Shown piece after piece: positions 1-12,235 of a stretch of DNA of 64,000 nt. The translations under genes were made by a program, and so were the position numbers. The stretch is from Cryptomeria japonica (lineage: Eukaryota; Streptophyta; Pinopsida; Cupressales; Cupressaceae), in NCBI RefSeq assembly GCF_030272615.1, contig NC_081412.1, positions 697,434,156 to 697,498,155 on the forward strand, given 5' to 3'. Within the stretch, counting starts at the first letter, position 1. Each line of letters opens with the position of its first letter. Below the pieces are notes generated by a model, which saw only the letters and a list, made by a program, of their open reading frames with translations, was not told the origin of the DNA and did not search any database.

Positions 1-1274
1 AAGTTCAGGAAATTTTGGTTGATTTGATTCGTCACGAGTTGTGTGAAATAGTCCAATCAAGGATGGATATTCTGAAAACACTCGATGCTCTGGACCATCC
101 AAAGAGATCCATCTGGTATCATTATCCTTGAGAAGCTTGTTCCCATCAGTTATTCCATCAGCAAAGTGTTGAAATTCCATAAATCGCTTGGGACTTCGAC
201 AGAAGTGTGAGTAGAGCTCTATGATTAAAATTTTAATTTTTTTAACCGAAGCAAACTTGCTCACAATTCCAAAAGCTAGATTCATTCTGTGAGCCATGTA
301 GTCAATTGCAGTAATGTACGGTGCAAATGAATTTTCAATCTTTGTACAAAGACCGTTCCTGTGACCTTGCATTACTGAAGCTCCATCTGCTCCAACACAA
401 ACCAATTTTTGAGCTATCATCATATCATCCATACCTCCATATTCAATTAAACTTCTTTTTACTAGTTGAAATAAATTTTTCATTGTCGCACTCTCCTTCA
501 TTTTAGCAACAGATAGTAGATGAGGTTGGCGGGTATGATTCTTTATGGTATAAACATGCATGCATACCCATGAAGTATTGTCTACTATCGTAACTTCGTC
601 TAAAGAAAATGTAATAAACTTTGACTCTCTTATTTTTCCTTTACATCTTCTTTTTCAACCTCAGCAAGACAACTTGCCCATTCCCATCCACTGTTTACTG
701 ACCAGTGTCTATTAGGATAGTTAGGAACTTTCAAAAAGTGTAATAAACCACTAATTGATGGGAAATTTGTCATTACACGCCCTCTACTCAAAATATAAAA
801 AACAACGCTTAACTGGACAGCTTTTCCCAGCTGTTCTATTTGCATTGCTTTTCCAAAAACATCTTCAATAGAACCTTTAACTTCAGTAGGCTTTGTCTGT
901 ATTTTCTCATGAAAAGAATACTCTTCGGCATTCCTCACATGCTTACATTCCTCCTTTGTTTTCCATCTTATCACTGATTTTTCAACCCTGTCTATCATTT
1001 GTTTTTCATAAACTTTACCCATACGCTTTTCTATGGTGTCAAATTTTAGCTACAACCTAATTTCCTTGTTATGTTTCTAAGTGCAAATCTTACACCTACA
1101 TTCTATTGGAGGCTCACCTTCAATTGGATTCTCCATTGGTTCAATGAATGGATACTTTGATGCCCAATTAATTTGAAAATTCCTCACTGGCATATCCCAC
1201 TCCCGATCCTTTTTTGATATGGCTTTTCTTTTCCCCTTCTGTGTATTATCATCAATGGCATATTGATAACTTAA
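1..1274 (-). pseudogene. hAT-like transposase, middle part (broken, runs off left edge)
   Basis: Read on the minus strand this is one protein in conceptual translation, joining directly to the N-terminal piece at 2777-3052. Near 1130-1040 there is a Cys-rich zinc-finger-like stretch (CRCKIC followed by KHNKEIRL). A long readable stretch (630-1022) follows, then a +/-1 frameshift near 630, then about 200 readable residues to the window edge. These include SLDEVT, GADGASVMQG, HRMNLAF and DTRWISLDG, the spacing seen in hAT-superfamily proteins of the ZNF862-like type, where acidic residues in the first two motifs belong to the catalytic core. There are two in-frame TAG stops near 1050-1080. The family call is by motif pattern, not by search. 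The dimerisation end would lie beyond the window. It is not functional as it stands. Confidence 0.65.
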
Positions 1275-2776
1275 TGATGAATGAATAGTACCAAACCAGT
1301 ACGAAGAGGGGGGGGGTGAATCAGTACAGGCAAAAACTCAACCTTAAACCGGTTTGTCAACTAACACTTATGTACTGGCAGACAAATAGCAGCACCGGTC
1401 CTTCAACAGAGTTCAACCGGCAAAACCTAGTGTAACTAAGACAAGCAAAGACCGGTTGACACTTATCTTCTCATATAATCTAACTCTTCATTCCCATTTC
1501 ACTCTAATGCATGAATAGGCAATCTACCATCAAAGATGTACATATTACAACAAGATCAACATGCATCACCACTTAATCAGAAAACAATCATAACATCACA
1601 TGAAGAAAACATCACACATGACACACATATTTTTCACGTGGAAACCCAACTGGGAAAAACCATGGTGGGGATGAATACCCACAAGCTTGTTTTCGAACTC
1701 TTTGGAAGTCCGCTCTATTAGGAGCCTTGTCCAGTTAAAGACAGATACAATAGGTTCTGTTAGGAACTGATCCTGTTAGGGATCACCCAGTTAAGGGATG
1801 GCTACAATACCTGGTTAAGTGTTAAACCCTATTAAGGGTACCTTGTTAGAGGATTTCAAGAACTCAATAGCTAAAGGATATCAATGACTCAGTAGCTTCG
1901 AGTTACCCTGTTAGAGGATTTTCAATAAGCCAGTTAAGGCTACCCTGTTAGGGGATTTCACAATTGTTGAAGTAGTTAAAGATCAACAGGTATATCAATG
2001 ACCTGATAATAGCACTCAATGCTAATGCAGATCTGCTTAAGCTCCTCTTCACCTTCTGCACTTACACTCTTCAGATATGACTTCTCTCCTCTGGTCTGGC
2101 AAGAATCACGTATCTCTTCTCTTAGATACACACACACAACTTTTGCCAACAACCTCGAAATAATCACAACATCGACCTTATATGACAATAGACAGGTCGG
2201 TAGCATAAACCCTAGACCTGTTAGGTTAAGGAATTCAAATGGTTCAATCCTGACCATTGATCATACTGTATTGAATGCAACAGTCTTGATCCAATCTCAA
2301 GACATTCTCCATCATTCATTTTCCATTGATTTCATGGCAGTTGATAACTCATCACACGTTCTCACCATTTACAGACTTCGCACATTCCCAAGGTAGATAG
2401 GAACACTCTTCTTTATGTAGGATCCTTAATGCGCACAAGGCTTACGTGGCAACACTATCTATTCTTCGTTATCATGCTAACTTCATCACATAAAGATCAT
2501 TGATTGAGTCACACAGGCTTGAGATACTCCAACCGGAAATCCTGAAGTGGAAACTACCTACCAACTGGTAGTCATACAATGCTTCCATGTGTCGGTTCCC
2601 ATGACTACATGTCGGTTCACCTTGACATGTCGGTTCACCTTGAACAAATATACCGCTTTACTTTGGCATATATATCGGTTCTTACATATGCTAGTTCTCT
2701 CTTCATATTACATATTGACATCAATGACAACATACAATATCATTATATCCTCATACCTGTTCACATAATGCCAACA
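1275..2776 (-). mobile_element. Solo LTR of the element-B Copia family
   Basis: On the plus strand this segment starts TGATGAATGAATAG and ends GCCAACA. It is alignable over its full length with the two LTRs of element B (13386-14861, 50305-51816), but more diverged from them than they are from each other. No coding region flanks it; it splits the hAT-like gene exactly in two. Flanks are cttaa on the left and attat on the right, so only a decayed 5-bp target duplication (3 of 5 matching) is possible. It keeps the paired hairpins typical of this LTR group (1645-1654 and 1665-1682). A solo LTR formed by LTR-LTR recombination is the simplest reading. Confidence 0.85.
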
Positions 2777-3052
2777 ATTATCACCCAAGTCGATTATATC
2801 ATTCCAGCTAACTTGGGTATCTACCAGATAATCTTCTTCAAGATCATTCTGATCTAAGATATCAGGTTCGCCACCGTCTTCAACATGCGGTGTAGGTGGC
2901 AAATTTTGTACTTGTACTTCTGATGATGTACCTTCCTGATTTTCACCACAGTCTTTTCCAATGCCAAAGTATGAAGACAATGTTCTACTTTTTGTTGGCC
3001 TCTCCTAGCCTTCCCCACATTTAGGTTTCCTACCCCTCTTTCTGTTTGACAT
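2777..3052 (-). pseudogene. hAT-like transposase, N-terminal part
   Basis: The start ATG is at 3052-3050 and opens with a basic stretch (MSNRKRGRKPK) that looks like a nuclear-localisation signal. One TAG stop follows after about 15 codons, then an acidic region runs without interruption to 2777, where the solo LTR is inserted. Removing the LTR joins the frame to the 1-1274 segment. The acidic, low-complexity N-terminus before a zinc finger is common in BED/TTF-type hAT proteins. No intron is needed to join the pieces. Confidence 0.6.
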
Positions 3053-3790
3053 CTCCAACAAAATAAAGGCTTCCAAAAAATATCAATTTGTTGAAGAAGC
3101 AATAATAGACTATAATGTATAATATACCACTTCAAAAATATGATCACTCACCTTTAGGCTTTAGGTCACTAGCAGTCGCCAATGCAGTCAACAACAATGA
3201 TTTTCCTTGGTCTGAAACATCGCTATTGATCAGAATTTAGAACCTAGAACCCACCAGATTGTGTTGAGATAGATCTGATCATTGCATGTATTTATACCAA
3301 TCCTTATATGGTGAATTCCGTGGGAATTTTATATGGTATACGAATATTTGACGAATCTCGCATAACTATAACACAACTTATGTAATTTTCTAGGCGATTA
3401 TAGGTCGTCCAAATAATTGGTGAATACAATATAGTTGGTGAAAGTTGGGGTGAATGGAGACACATGTCAGCAAGATGTCGAGCAAATTGGGCCCCCCTGG
3501 CTAACAAATCTTCACATGCTTATAGGCGAATTAAGGTCATCTATTAAGGCAATCTCGGAGAGTGTAGGCAAAAAAATTAAATTTACTGTGTGTCCACCAT
3601 ATATTGTATTGGCGAAATCATCACATAGAAACATTTAATTGCATTAAACATAAGGTGATCGGGTCATGACTTTGACAAAAAATGATAATGTTCTAGTGAC
3701 ATGGCCACCCCCAGTCGGTACAAAATATTCGCCATTTCCCAAGTTGTTGAAGTGAAAAATTTGCCATTGGCGAATATTCACCACTAAAGT
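3053..3790. other. Non-coding AT-rich stretch between hAT-like gene and element C
   Basis: No reading frame with a recognisable family was found. The 3' half repeats short GCGAAT/TTCGCC words (3525-3790). It may include the 5' flank or terminal region of the hAT-like element; no terminal inverted repeat could be recognised. The right boundary is set where the open frame of the C extra ORF becomes readable. Confidence 0.4.
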
Positions 3791-4390
3791 AATCTCTGAG
3801 GCTAAAGTTAATAAGGTAGATAAAGGAAAAGGTGAAGTTGATCCGCTAATTGTCACTCCTCTAGTTACAAGGACCTCACCTCAGATCCCTATCAATCTTG
3901 ATGGTTCACTGAACCTTGGAAAGATGTCTCTTGCAGAGAAGTTTATGATCTCAGCTTCTATGTAAGCCCATGCTAGCCAGGATCTAAAGCAGTCTGAATT
4001 TGAAAATAAGAAGCTAATTTTGATGTCAGTTGATGTTTTGTAGAAGGTGGGTTCAAACGTATAGTTAGATTCCAATAATATCCCCTTCGGTAAATTATTG
4101 AAATTAATTAACAATGTTAATACAAGTTTTGATTCTTTGGAGAAGACTGCTACTCAGAAAGTTTTGGATTAATTTAAGAATGTTAGGATATAGAAATTGT
4201 GGAAGATGATTGAGGATGATAGAGTGAGACTAAATAAGAGACTACAAATTATTTCTGATACATTATCATAAGGTGGTAAATTGTATAAATCTTGCCTAAT
4301 TTTGCCTAAGTTCACTGTTGATATAGACAAGTAGATAGGTATTTGCTAGGGAAATCTTGTTGGTATTTCTCAATTTTTTGATCCTAATGT
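3791..4390 (+). pseudogene. Extra ORF of element C, 5' part (interrupted by element A)
   Basis: One frame is readable for about 200 codons without any frameshift, but it holds eight stops (TAA or TAG), each explainable as a former Gln codon. The predicted protein is rich in Lys, Asp, Leu and Ile, and parts look alpha-helical or coiled-coil (for instance around 4190-4260). The frame continues exactly across the aatgt target duplication of element A into 12236-12632. I recognise no domain. Its position just before a PPT and a 3' LTR suggests an additional ORF after pol, as in some Copia and Gypsy lineages. The 5' portion of C, including pol and its 5' LTR, is absent from the window. Confidence 0.55.
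4386..4390. repeat. Target-site duplication of element A (left)
   Basis: The sequence aatgt occurs here immediately before the 5' LTR and again at 12231-12235 immediately after the 3' LTR. Confidence 0.85.
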
Positions 4391-6085
4391 TCTTGGCATT
4401 GACAAAACCAGTTAATCCAGAGAACTGGCATATTTGTTGAGATTTGTCATTAATGTCTAACACTAATTGGTGGAGTGGTATTGGTGGAGTGGTGTATCTC
4501 AGTAGCAAAGGTGATGACCTGTAAACATCATGGAAACAACATAAGAGACAGATGGTCAAGGTTCAATCATCTCAAGGGAAGACAAATTAAGCTAACCGGT
4601 CTATCACTCAAGAAGATCGATGTTGAGGTCAAATCTTTAGGTTGGTCATTCTGATGATGACAAAGTCACAAAAAGTGACTTAGGCAAGAAGGCTTGAGGT
4701 TGTATGCAAACCGGAACCTCATTGGAAAATAGGAGAAGAGGCTTGATGGAAGCACAACATTTCGGCATCAAAGGATGAACTAGTAATGAAGAGTGCACTA
4801 GTATACCGGTACACTAGTGAAGCAGAAGGAAGATAGGTGGTCACCATAGATCTGAGATCGGTGATCGGTTACACAGTTATGATGGCAAAAGGTGAGTTGG
4901 TGAGCCTGTGTCTACGCTGAACTAAATGTTGGTGAAGTCAACTTCAGCCATCATGTAGTTAAGCCATGATTACTTGCAGATTTTCTAGTTCTCATTTAAA
5001 AGACTGAACTTGACCCAGAAGTCACTATTTTTGGGGGATGCGATGGCAGAATTGGTTGAGTAGCTGGCAGAATTGTTGCAGGGCACACAGAAAAAGAGTG
5101 GGAGATTTTGTATTTAAAATCCTCTGAAATCTGTGATTGCTTTGATTGAGGAAAAACCTGAAGGTGACGACAGAAACTGTATAAATTATTTTTAAGTTCA
5201 CTCAAAAATTCTTGATTGTAAAATTTGCAAAGAGAAGATCCTATGAAAGGTTATCCAAAGTGTAGAGTAGAGTGAGAGGAAGTGCTAAAAGATTTAGCAG
5301 AGCAGAGAGTGTATGAAGTAGACCGACAGAGTGCAGAGCTGAGGGTCAGAGGACTGATAGAGTGCAGAGCTAAGGGTTAGAAGACTGATACAGTGCAAAG
5401 CCAAGGGTCAGAAGACCGGTAGAGTGCAGAGCCAAGGGTCAAAGGACCGACAGAGTGAAGAGTTGAGGATCAGAGGACTGATAGAGTGCAGAGCCGAAGG
5501 TATAAGCAAAAAACAGTGTTGTGCAGAGAGAAGACACAACCATTGTAGATAGAGTATGATTTTCATTGTGATCTGATCAAGCTATCAATAGCTACTCTAG
5601 CAGATCATATTTATGTTTCTTTCTAACCATTGCAACTCAAATCCTTTAATCGGGTGGACTTTAACAGGTCCTTTTGTAAAATCCCTTAACCGGGTGACAT
5701 CTTAATTGATGTTCCTAAGTCCTTTAATCAGGCTACCTTTAATAGGGTAAAGGCACTAACAGGCCTTAAACAAAATCCCTTAACCAGGTGGAACCTAACA
5801 GTGTCTTTGTAATCTCCTAATAGGGATGGCTCTTCACCAGGCGTACTCTAGAAGAGTATGAATTTTGTGAGTTCCTACTCACACCATAGTTTTCTCCCAT
5901 TTGGGTTTCCACGAGATAAATCTTGGTGTCACTTTGTATCTTTTCATGCATGCATATTCTTCTACAGTAATTATTTGTATTGATGAATATTAAGTGAGTG
6001 CAGACTTGAGTTAAAAGTTTTAAATGTGTAAAGCTAGTAAACTATTGATTCACCCCTCCCCTCTCAGCACCAATTGGGACTAACA
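4391..6085 (+). repeat. Element A 5' LTR
   Basis: The copy begins TCTTGGCATTGAC; the partner LTR begins TGTTGGCATTGAC, so the terminal G has mutated. It ends GGGACTAACA. Inside are a 31-bp minisatellite (about 5321-5507), imperfect repeats around the word CCCTTAACCGGGTG (about 5640-5830) and three successive hairpins near 5843-5905 just before the 3' end module shared by other Copia LTRs in the window. Confidence 0.9.
5321..5507 (+). repeat. 31-bp minisatellite in element A 5' LTR
   Basis: About six imperfect head-to-tail copies of a 31-bp unit built on agagtgcagagctgagggtc. The same array, with different substitutions, lies at about 11511-11681 in the 3' LTR. Confidence 0.85.
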
Positions 6086-6100
6086 TTTCTATCAGAGCTT
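6086..6100 (+). other. Element A primer-binding site
   Basis: Immediately after the 5' LTR, TTTCTATCAGAGCTTT resembles the initiator-Met tRNA complement TGGTATCAGAGC used by most plant Copia elements, with the first GG changed. Confidence 0.75.
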
Positions 6101-6147
6101 TCGTCCTTAGATTCAGAAGAGCCTAACAACTTAAGGAAAGATCCAAG

Positions 6148-9100
6148 ATGATGCGAAAGGAGGGTCCTAAGTTCTCTAAGGAGAATTATACCTTATGGTG
6201 TAATAGAATGAAGCTATACCTAAGAACCCTATGAGATGAATACTGGAATCATGTAATCATAAAGTACAATGAACCTACAGGGGTTCTCACTGCAGATCAA
6301 ATCAAAGAAAGGCAAGACAACACTGCTACTATGGATCTAATTGCTAGCACTCTATCTGATAATGAGTATTTTGAGGTTTAAGATCTGAAAACAACCAATC
6401 AGATGTGGAATAAGCTGAAGACTGTGTATGGAGGAGATCCTCATGTTCAAAAGGCTAAAGTGGATAGCTTGAGAGGAAAATATGATGAGATGAGGACGCA
6501 AGAAGGAGAAAATATAGAACAATATAGTAAAATAATAAAGGATGTAATAAACTCCATCATAAATGTTGGAGGGAAGCTGAAGAAGATAATGTGGTTAGTA
6601 AAATCTTGAGAACCTTGCTACCACAATATGCCATAACAGTTTATGCAATTCAGGAAACTCTGATCCTTGGAAACAGTTAGTGTTTCACTTGACTCACTGA
6701 TTGGTAAGTTGACTGCCTTTGAACTAAGCAACTATAATAAAAGTGTACCAAATATTGATATTGCCTTCAAAGCTTCCATGATATCTGCACCAACAAGGAG
6801 AAGACAAGAAAATAGAAGCAGTTCTACTACAAGAACCAGTCATTCTCATGAAGTGACAACCTGTTATCTGAAGAATAGGAACAAGATGAGATTGAAGCTC
6901 TATTGGCAAGAAGACTGCCAAGAGGAAAAGGAAAGTATAAAGGTAAACTTCCCTGAAGTGCTTCTCCTATAATAAAATAGGTCATATTGCATCTAAATGT
7001 CTTGGCAATGATAGGAAGGATAGTTTAAAAAGCTACAAGGACAAGAGAAAGAAGGAGTGCTATATTGTAGAAGAAGGAGTTATCGATGAAGAATCAAAAG
7101 GATCTGATGGAGATGGAAATGCATTTGTGGTGGTAAAGGAAGATAACATAGAGGAAGGTGATATGGAACTGATTTCTAGTTCAAACCGGTGTGGAGATTG
7201 GGTAATTGATAGTGGTTGCACTCACCACATGACTGGTGATAGAAATAAATTCTCGGCATGGAGGATTGCAATGGAGGAATGGTGAGATTCGGAAATGATG
7301 CTCCTTGTGCAGTAAAAGGTAAGGGATCTATTGCCCTAAATGATAAAACAAATTGTGAAGATGTTTATTGGGTAGAAGGGCTAAAATATAGTCTGCTAAG
7401 TGTTGCACAACTTAACAATAAGGGTTACCAATTAGAATTCAATGAAGGAATATGCAAAATAAATGACAAATCAAGAAGTCTGATTGCTACCAGTAAACAA
7501 TATAAAGGTAATTTGTTTCACCTAGACACCACCATAGGTAGTTGTCTAATGGCAAGGTAGAAGACAATTGGTTGTGGAACAAAAGATTGTGTCATGTTAA
7601 CTTTGATAGCATAACAAAAGTCAGTGAAATGAAGTTTGTCAAAGGTATGCCTAATATTGTGAAACCTGAAAAATACTATGTAAAGAATGCCAACTAGGAA
7701 AGTTGATCGAGTCTATTTTCAACAGCAAATCTTTTTCATCTGAAAATGTGATGGACTTAGTTCATATAGACTTGTGTGGTCCTATGAGAATCAAGAATTT
7801 TTATGGAGACCAGTATTTCATGTTGTTTGTAGATGACTTCTAAAGAATGATGTGGGCTATATTCTTGAAAGAAAAATCTAAAGCCTTTCACATGTTTAAG
7901 GTCTTCAAGGCTTGAGTAGGGAGAGGAACTGGTAAGAATCTGAAATGTCTAAGATCATATAGAGGAGGAGAGTTCACCTCTCAAGCATTTATGAATTACT
8001 GTGAAGAACAGGGGATTATGAGACAGATGTCTGCACCTAGAACACCTCAACAAAATGGGGTTGCTGAAAGAAGGAACATAACTCTTATTGATTGTGCAAG
8101 GATTCTGATGATACAAAAGGATATTCCACATATCTTCTGGAGAGAAGAATTAAGCAGTGTTGTGTACACCTTGAACTGGATACAAGTGAAGAAAGGGACA
8201 GATATAACTCCCTATTTATGGTGTGGATACTCACCCAATGTTTGCTATTCAAAAGTATTTGGAAGTAGGTGCTATATCAAGAGGGATGAGTACTCTAGAA
8301 AGTTTGATCCCAAGAGTGATGAAGGAAGCTTCTTAGGTTACTCCAAAAAGAGTTAAAAATACTGGTGTTTGAACAAAAGGACTGATAAGATTGTGGAAAG
8401 TGCAAATGTCAGAGTAGATAAGTTCTGGGAGAAAAATGAACAGGATAGCAAGAGTGAACCAGATGATTATAAATGATTCGAGTACATTGTACCGGTCGAA
8501 CCTGGTGAAGAGAATCATGTTGTAGTGGTAAATCGAGAATCTTGTGAAGTAGAACCTGCACAATCGGTAGAATAAGCTCCAAGAAATGAACTGGTACTAG
8601 CAAAGTATGTCAGAAAAAATCACTCCGCTAAAAATATCATTGGTGACAAAGATGCAACAGTATTGACTAGAAGAAGAGAAAGAGAAAATGCTTGTCTTCT
8701 CTCCATAATTGACCCAAAAATAGCAAATGAGGCTGTAAAAGATGATGACTGGATCAAAACCATGGAGGAGGAACTAGAGCAGATTGAGAAAATACAAACT
8801 TGGACTCTAGTGCCCAGATCGGAAAACAAAAATGTGATAGGTACCAAATAGATGAAACCGGTCAAGTAGTAAGAAACAAAGAAAGATTAGTCTGCAAAGG
8901 CTATGCTTAGGAAAAAGGTTTAGATTATGGAGAAACCTTTGCACTAGTGGCCAAGCTAGAAGGGGTCAAAATTTTGTTGGCCTATGCTTTTTACAAGAAT
9001 TTCAAAGTTTACCAAATGGATGTCAAATCAGCAATCTTGATATGATGTTTTAGAGGAATCAGTATACATAGAGCAATTGGAAGGGTTTGCATCAGAAGAT

Positions 9101-10231
9101 GGAAGAAATATGGTATGCAGGTTATAGAAGGCTCTATATGGGCTAAAGAAAGCACCAAGAGATTGGTATGAGAGGCTGCACTCATATCTATTAAGCATAG
9201 GGTGCAAGAGAACCAGTGATAATAATAACCTATATCTGAAGACCGGAGAAGAAAGAAAACATTTGATTGCTGAAATATTTGTAGATGACATCATTTTTGG
9301 AGGAGATGATGAGATGAGAAGAGGTTTTGTAGAACAAATGAAGAAAGAATTTGAAATGTCCATGATCGGTGAGATAAAACTCTTCATTGGCCTGCAAGTC
9401 TCATAGCTAAAGAATGGCATATTCATTAGCCAGACCAAGTACATAGGGGAAATTTTGAAAACTTTTGGAATGGAAGATTGCAAGTCTATTCGAACTCCAA
9501 TCGTTAGAGGTTGTAAGCTCTCCAAAACTTATGAGGCTCATGAAGTGAATGGGACACTTTACCGATCCATGATTGGTAAGTTGTAGTATGCAATACACAA
9601 CAGACCGGATATAGCACAAGTTGTTGGCTTGGTTGCCAGATTTGCTGCAAATCCAAAAGAGACTCATCTTGTGGTAGTCAAGAGAATATTTAGATACCGG
9701 AAGGGAACTGATGAGTATGGCCCCTGGTATCCACCTAAGGGTGATTTCAACCTAAGTTTCTTCACCGATGCTAGCTGGGCAGGAAACATTGATGACAGAA
9801 AGAGCACCAGTGGAGGTGCATTCTTTCTTGGAGACAAAATTATGTCATGGACAAGGAAGAAACAAAATTGCATCTCTCAATCCACAGTTGAGGCAGAGTA
9901 TGTGGCTGCTGCAATAAACTGCACACATATAGTATGGATCAAGCAATTATTGGAAGGTATCCAAGAAAAGGTGACTGAACCGGTAGTGATTCACTATGAC
10001 AACACTAGTGCTATAGACATATCCAAGAATTCGGTGATGCATTCCAAGATAAAGCATATAGCTATCAAATATCACTACCTCAGAGAATAGGTTCAAGACA
10101 AGGAAGTGAGGTTGGAGTATATACCAACAAAAGAAGAGGTGTATGATATCTTCACCAAACCACTACAGAAGGACACCTTTGAATACCTTAGAGGTAAGCT
10201 AGGGGTAATGCCCCTACGTAAATTAAAATAA
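6148..10231 (+). pseudogene. Element A gag-pol polyprotein (broken)
   Basis: Gag starts at 6148 (MMRKEGPKF) and includes VYGGDPHVQKAK; a frameshift follows near 6600. Protease shows the DSGC active site near 7208, next to HHMTGDR. The integrase has a GAG-pre-integrase start (7560-7700), then a catalytic core in which the usual second Asp of the R-D-x-GGEF motif reads Tyr (SYRGGEF, near 7960); the GVAERRN Glu motif is kept near 8060. RT carries FVDDIIFGGDD (near 9281-9315) with a frameshift in the MDVKSA motif (near 9025). RNase H spans about 9740-10090 and the last stop is at 10229-10231. Numerous TAA/TAG/TGA stops and at least three frameshifts make it non-coding. The protein is close to that of element B. 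Confidence 0.9.
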
Positions 10232-10570
10232 GTAAAAAAGGGCTCTATATCAATCTAGTATGATTTCTTTATGAAAAACTTCTAGGACTGGATTGATAAG
10301 TGTGGACTACTCCAGATAGGGGGAGCATTCTTGTAAGTATATTGAAATACATCTTTGGCATTGTTGTCAAAGGGGGAGATATGACTGTAGTGTTTGAGCA
10401 TTGGTAAGTAGTGATTGAGATGAAGTTGCTGAAACAAAGTATTACCAGTGTTAGAGGGAGATATTCATTACTCAAAGCAGAAGTGATGACCGGTACATAA
10501 ATAAAGAAAGAAATGAAGAAAGTATATGTAGGAGCAACTGATAAGACAAATTCTGAAGTGTTGCCATCAA
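10232..10570 (+). other. Element A 3' untranslated region
   Basis: Between the pol stop and the polypurine tract there is no coding sequence; it repeats AAAGGGGGAGAT-like purine words (about 10370) typical of Copia 3' regions. Confidence 0.6.
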
Positions 10571-10586
10571 TGCCAAAGGGGGAGAT
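10571..10586 (+). other. Element A polypurine tract
   Basis: TGCCAAAGGGGGAGAT directly precedes the 3' LTR start TGTTGGCATTG, the expected plus-strand priming site. Confidence 0.85.
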
Positions 10587-12230
10587 TGTTGGCATTGACA
10601 AAACTAGTTAATCCAGAGAACCGATATATTTGTTGAGATTTGTCATTGATGTCTAACACTGGCCAGTGGAGTGGTGTATCTCAGTAGCAAAGGTGGTGAC
10701 TTGTAAACATAATGGAAACAACATAAGAGACAGATGATCAAGGTTCAATAAGCTCAAGGGAAGATAGACTAAGATAACCGGTCTATCACTCAAGAAGATC
10801 GGTGTTGAGGTCAGATCTTCAAGTTGGTCATTCAAATGATGATGGAGTCACAAAAGGTGACTTAGGCAAGAAGCATTGAGTTTGTATGCAAATTGGAACC
10901 TCATTGGCAAATAGGAGAAGAGTCTTGATGGAAGCACAAAAAATCGACATCAAAGGATGAACCGGTAATGAAGAGCGCAGTGGTACGCTGGTACACCGGT
11001 GAAGTAGAAGGAAGATAGGTGGTTACTATAAATATCAGAGCGGTGATCGATTACACAGTTGTGATGGCAAAAGGTGAGTTGGTGAGCTTGTTTCTATGCC
11101 AAACTAAAGGTTGGTGAAGTCAACTTCAGTCATCATGCAGTTACGCCATGATTACTTGTGGATTTTCTAGGGCATTTAAAAGACTGAACTTGACCTATAA
11201 GTCACTATATTTTGGGAGATGCGGTGGCAAAATTGGTTGAGTAGTTGGCGGAATTGTTGCAGGGCATGTAGAGAAAGAGTGGGAGATTTTGAATTTGAAA
11301 TCCTTTGAAATCTGTGATTGATTTGATTGAGGAAACACCTAAAGGTGATGACAGACAGTGTATAAAGTATTTTTGAGTTCATTCAAAAATTATTGATCAT
11401 AAAATTTGCAAAGAGAAGATCTTTTGAAAGGCGATCCAAAATGCAAAGTAGAGTGAGAGGAAGTGCTAAAATATTTAGCAGAGCAGAGAGTGTATGAAGT
11501 AGACTAACAGAGTGTAGAGCTGAGGGTCAGAGGACCGACAAAGTCTAGACCCGAGGGTCAGAGGATCGACAGAGTGTAGACCCGAGGGTCAAAGGACCTG
11601 TAGAGTGCAGAGTCAAGGGTCAGAGGACCGACAGAGTGAAGAGATGAGGATCAGAGGACTGACAAAGTGCAGAGCTGAAGGTATAAGCAGAAAATCGGTG
11701 TTGTGCAGAGCAGACACAACCAGTGTAGATAGAGAATGATTTTCATTGTGATTTGATCAAGCTATTAGTAGCTACTCCAATAGATCATCTTTTTGTTTCT
11801 TTCTAACCATTACAACTCAAATCCCTTAACCAGGTGGGCTTTAACAGGTCCCTTTGTAAAATCCCTTAACTCGGTGACATCTTAATTAATGTTCCTAAGT
11901 CCTTTAACCAGGCTACCTTTAACAAGGTAAAGGAACTAATAGGCCTTAAACAAAATCCGTTAACTGGGTGGCACCTAACAATGTCATTGTAATCTTCTGA
12001 CAGGGATGGCTCGTCACCGAGTGTACTCTAGAAGAGTACAAATTTTGTGAGTTCCTACTCACACCGTGGTTTTCCCATTTGGGTTTCCACCAAATAAATC
12101 TTGGTGTCACTGTGTTTATTTGTATTGATGAATATTAAGTGAGTGCAAACTTAAGTTAAAAGTTTTAATTGTGTAAAACTGGTAAAGTGTTGATTTAGCT
12201 CTCCCCTCTTAGCACCGGTTGGGACTAACA
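10587..12230 (+). repeat. Element A 3' LTR
   Basis: Starts TGTTGGCATTGAC and ends GGGACTAACA. It is alignable end to end with 4391-6085 and keeps the minisatellite (11511-11681) and hairpins (12047-12062, 12074-12083). The GTACTCT / AGAGTAC stem near 12023-12039 is perfect here. Confidence 0.9.
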
Positions 12231-12235
12231 AATGT
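12231..12235. repeat. Target-site duplication of element A (right)
   Basis: aatgt, identical to 4386-4390. Confidence 0.85.

Larger units (their letters stand above)
4391..12230 (+). mobile_element. Element A: full-length decayed Ty1/Copia retrotransposon
   Basis: LTRs at 4391-6085 and 10587-12230 flank a gag-pol region in Copia order (Gag, protease, integrase, reverse transcriptase, RNase H). A tRNA-iMet-like primer-binding site follows the 5' LTR and a purine tract precedes the 3' LTR. Both ends abut the 5-bp duplication aatgt. It is inserted in the extra ORF of element C, in the same orientation. The two LTRs have diverged by many substitutions, so the insertion is old. Confidence 0.93.

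Noticed and set aside
2019-2857. Plus-strand open frames within the solo LTR
   Set aside because: They fall inside LTR sequence, have no family resemblance and are not conserved in the B LTRs.
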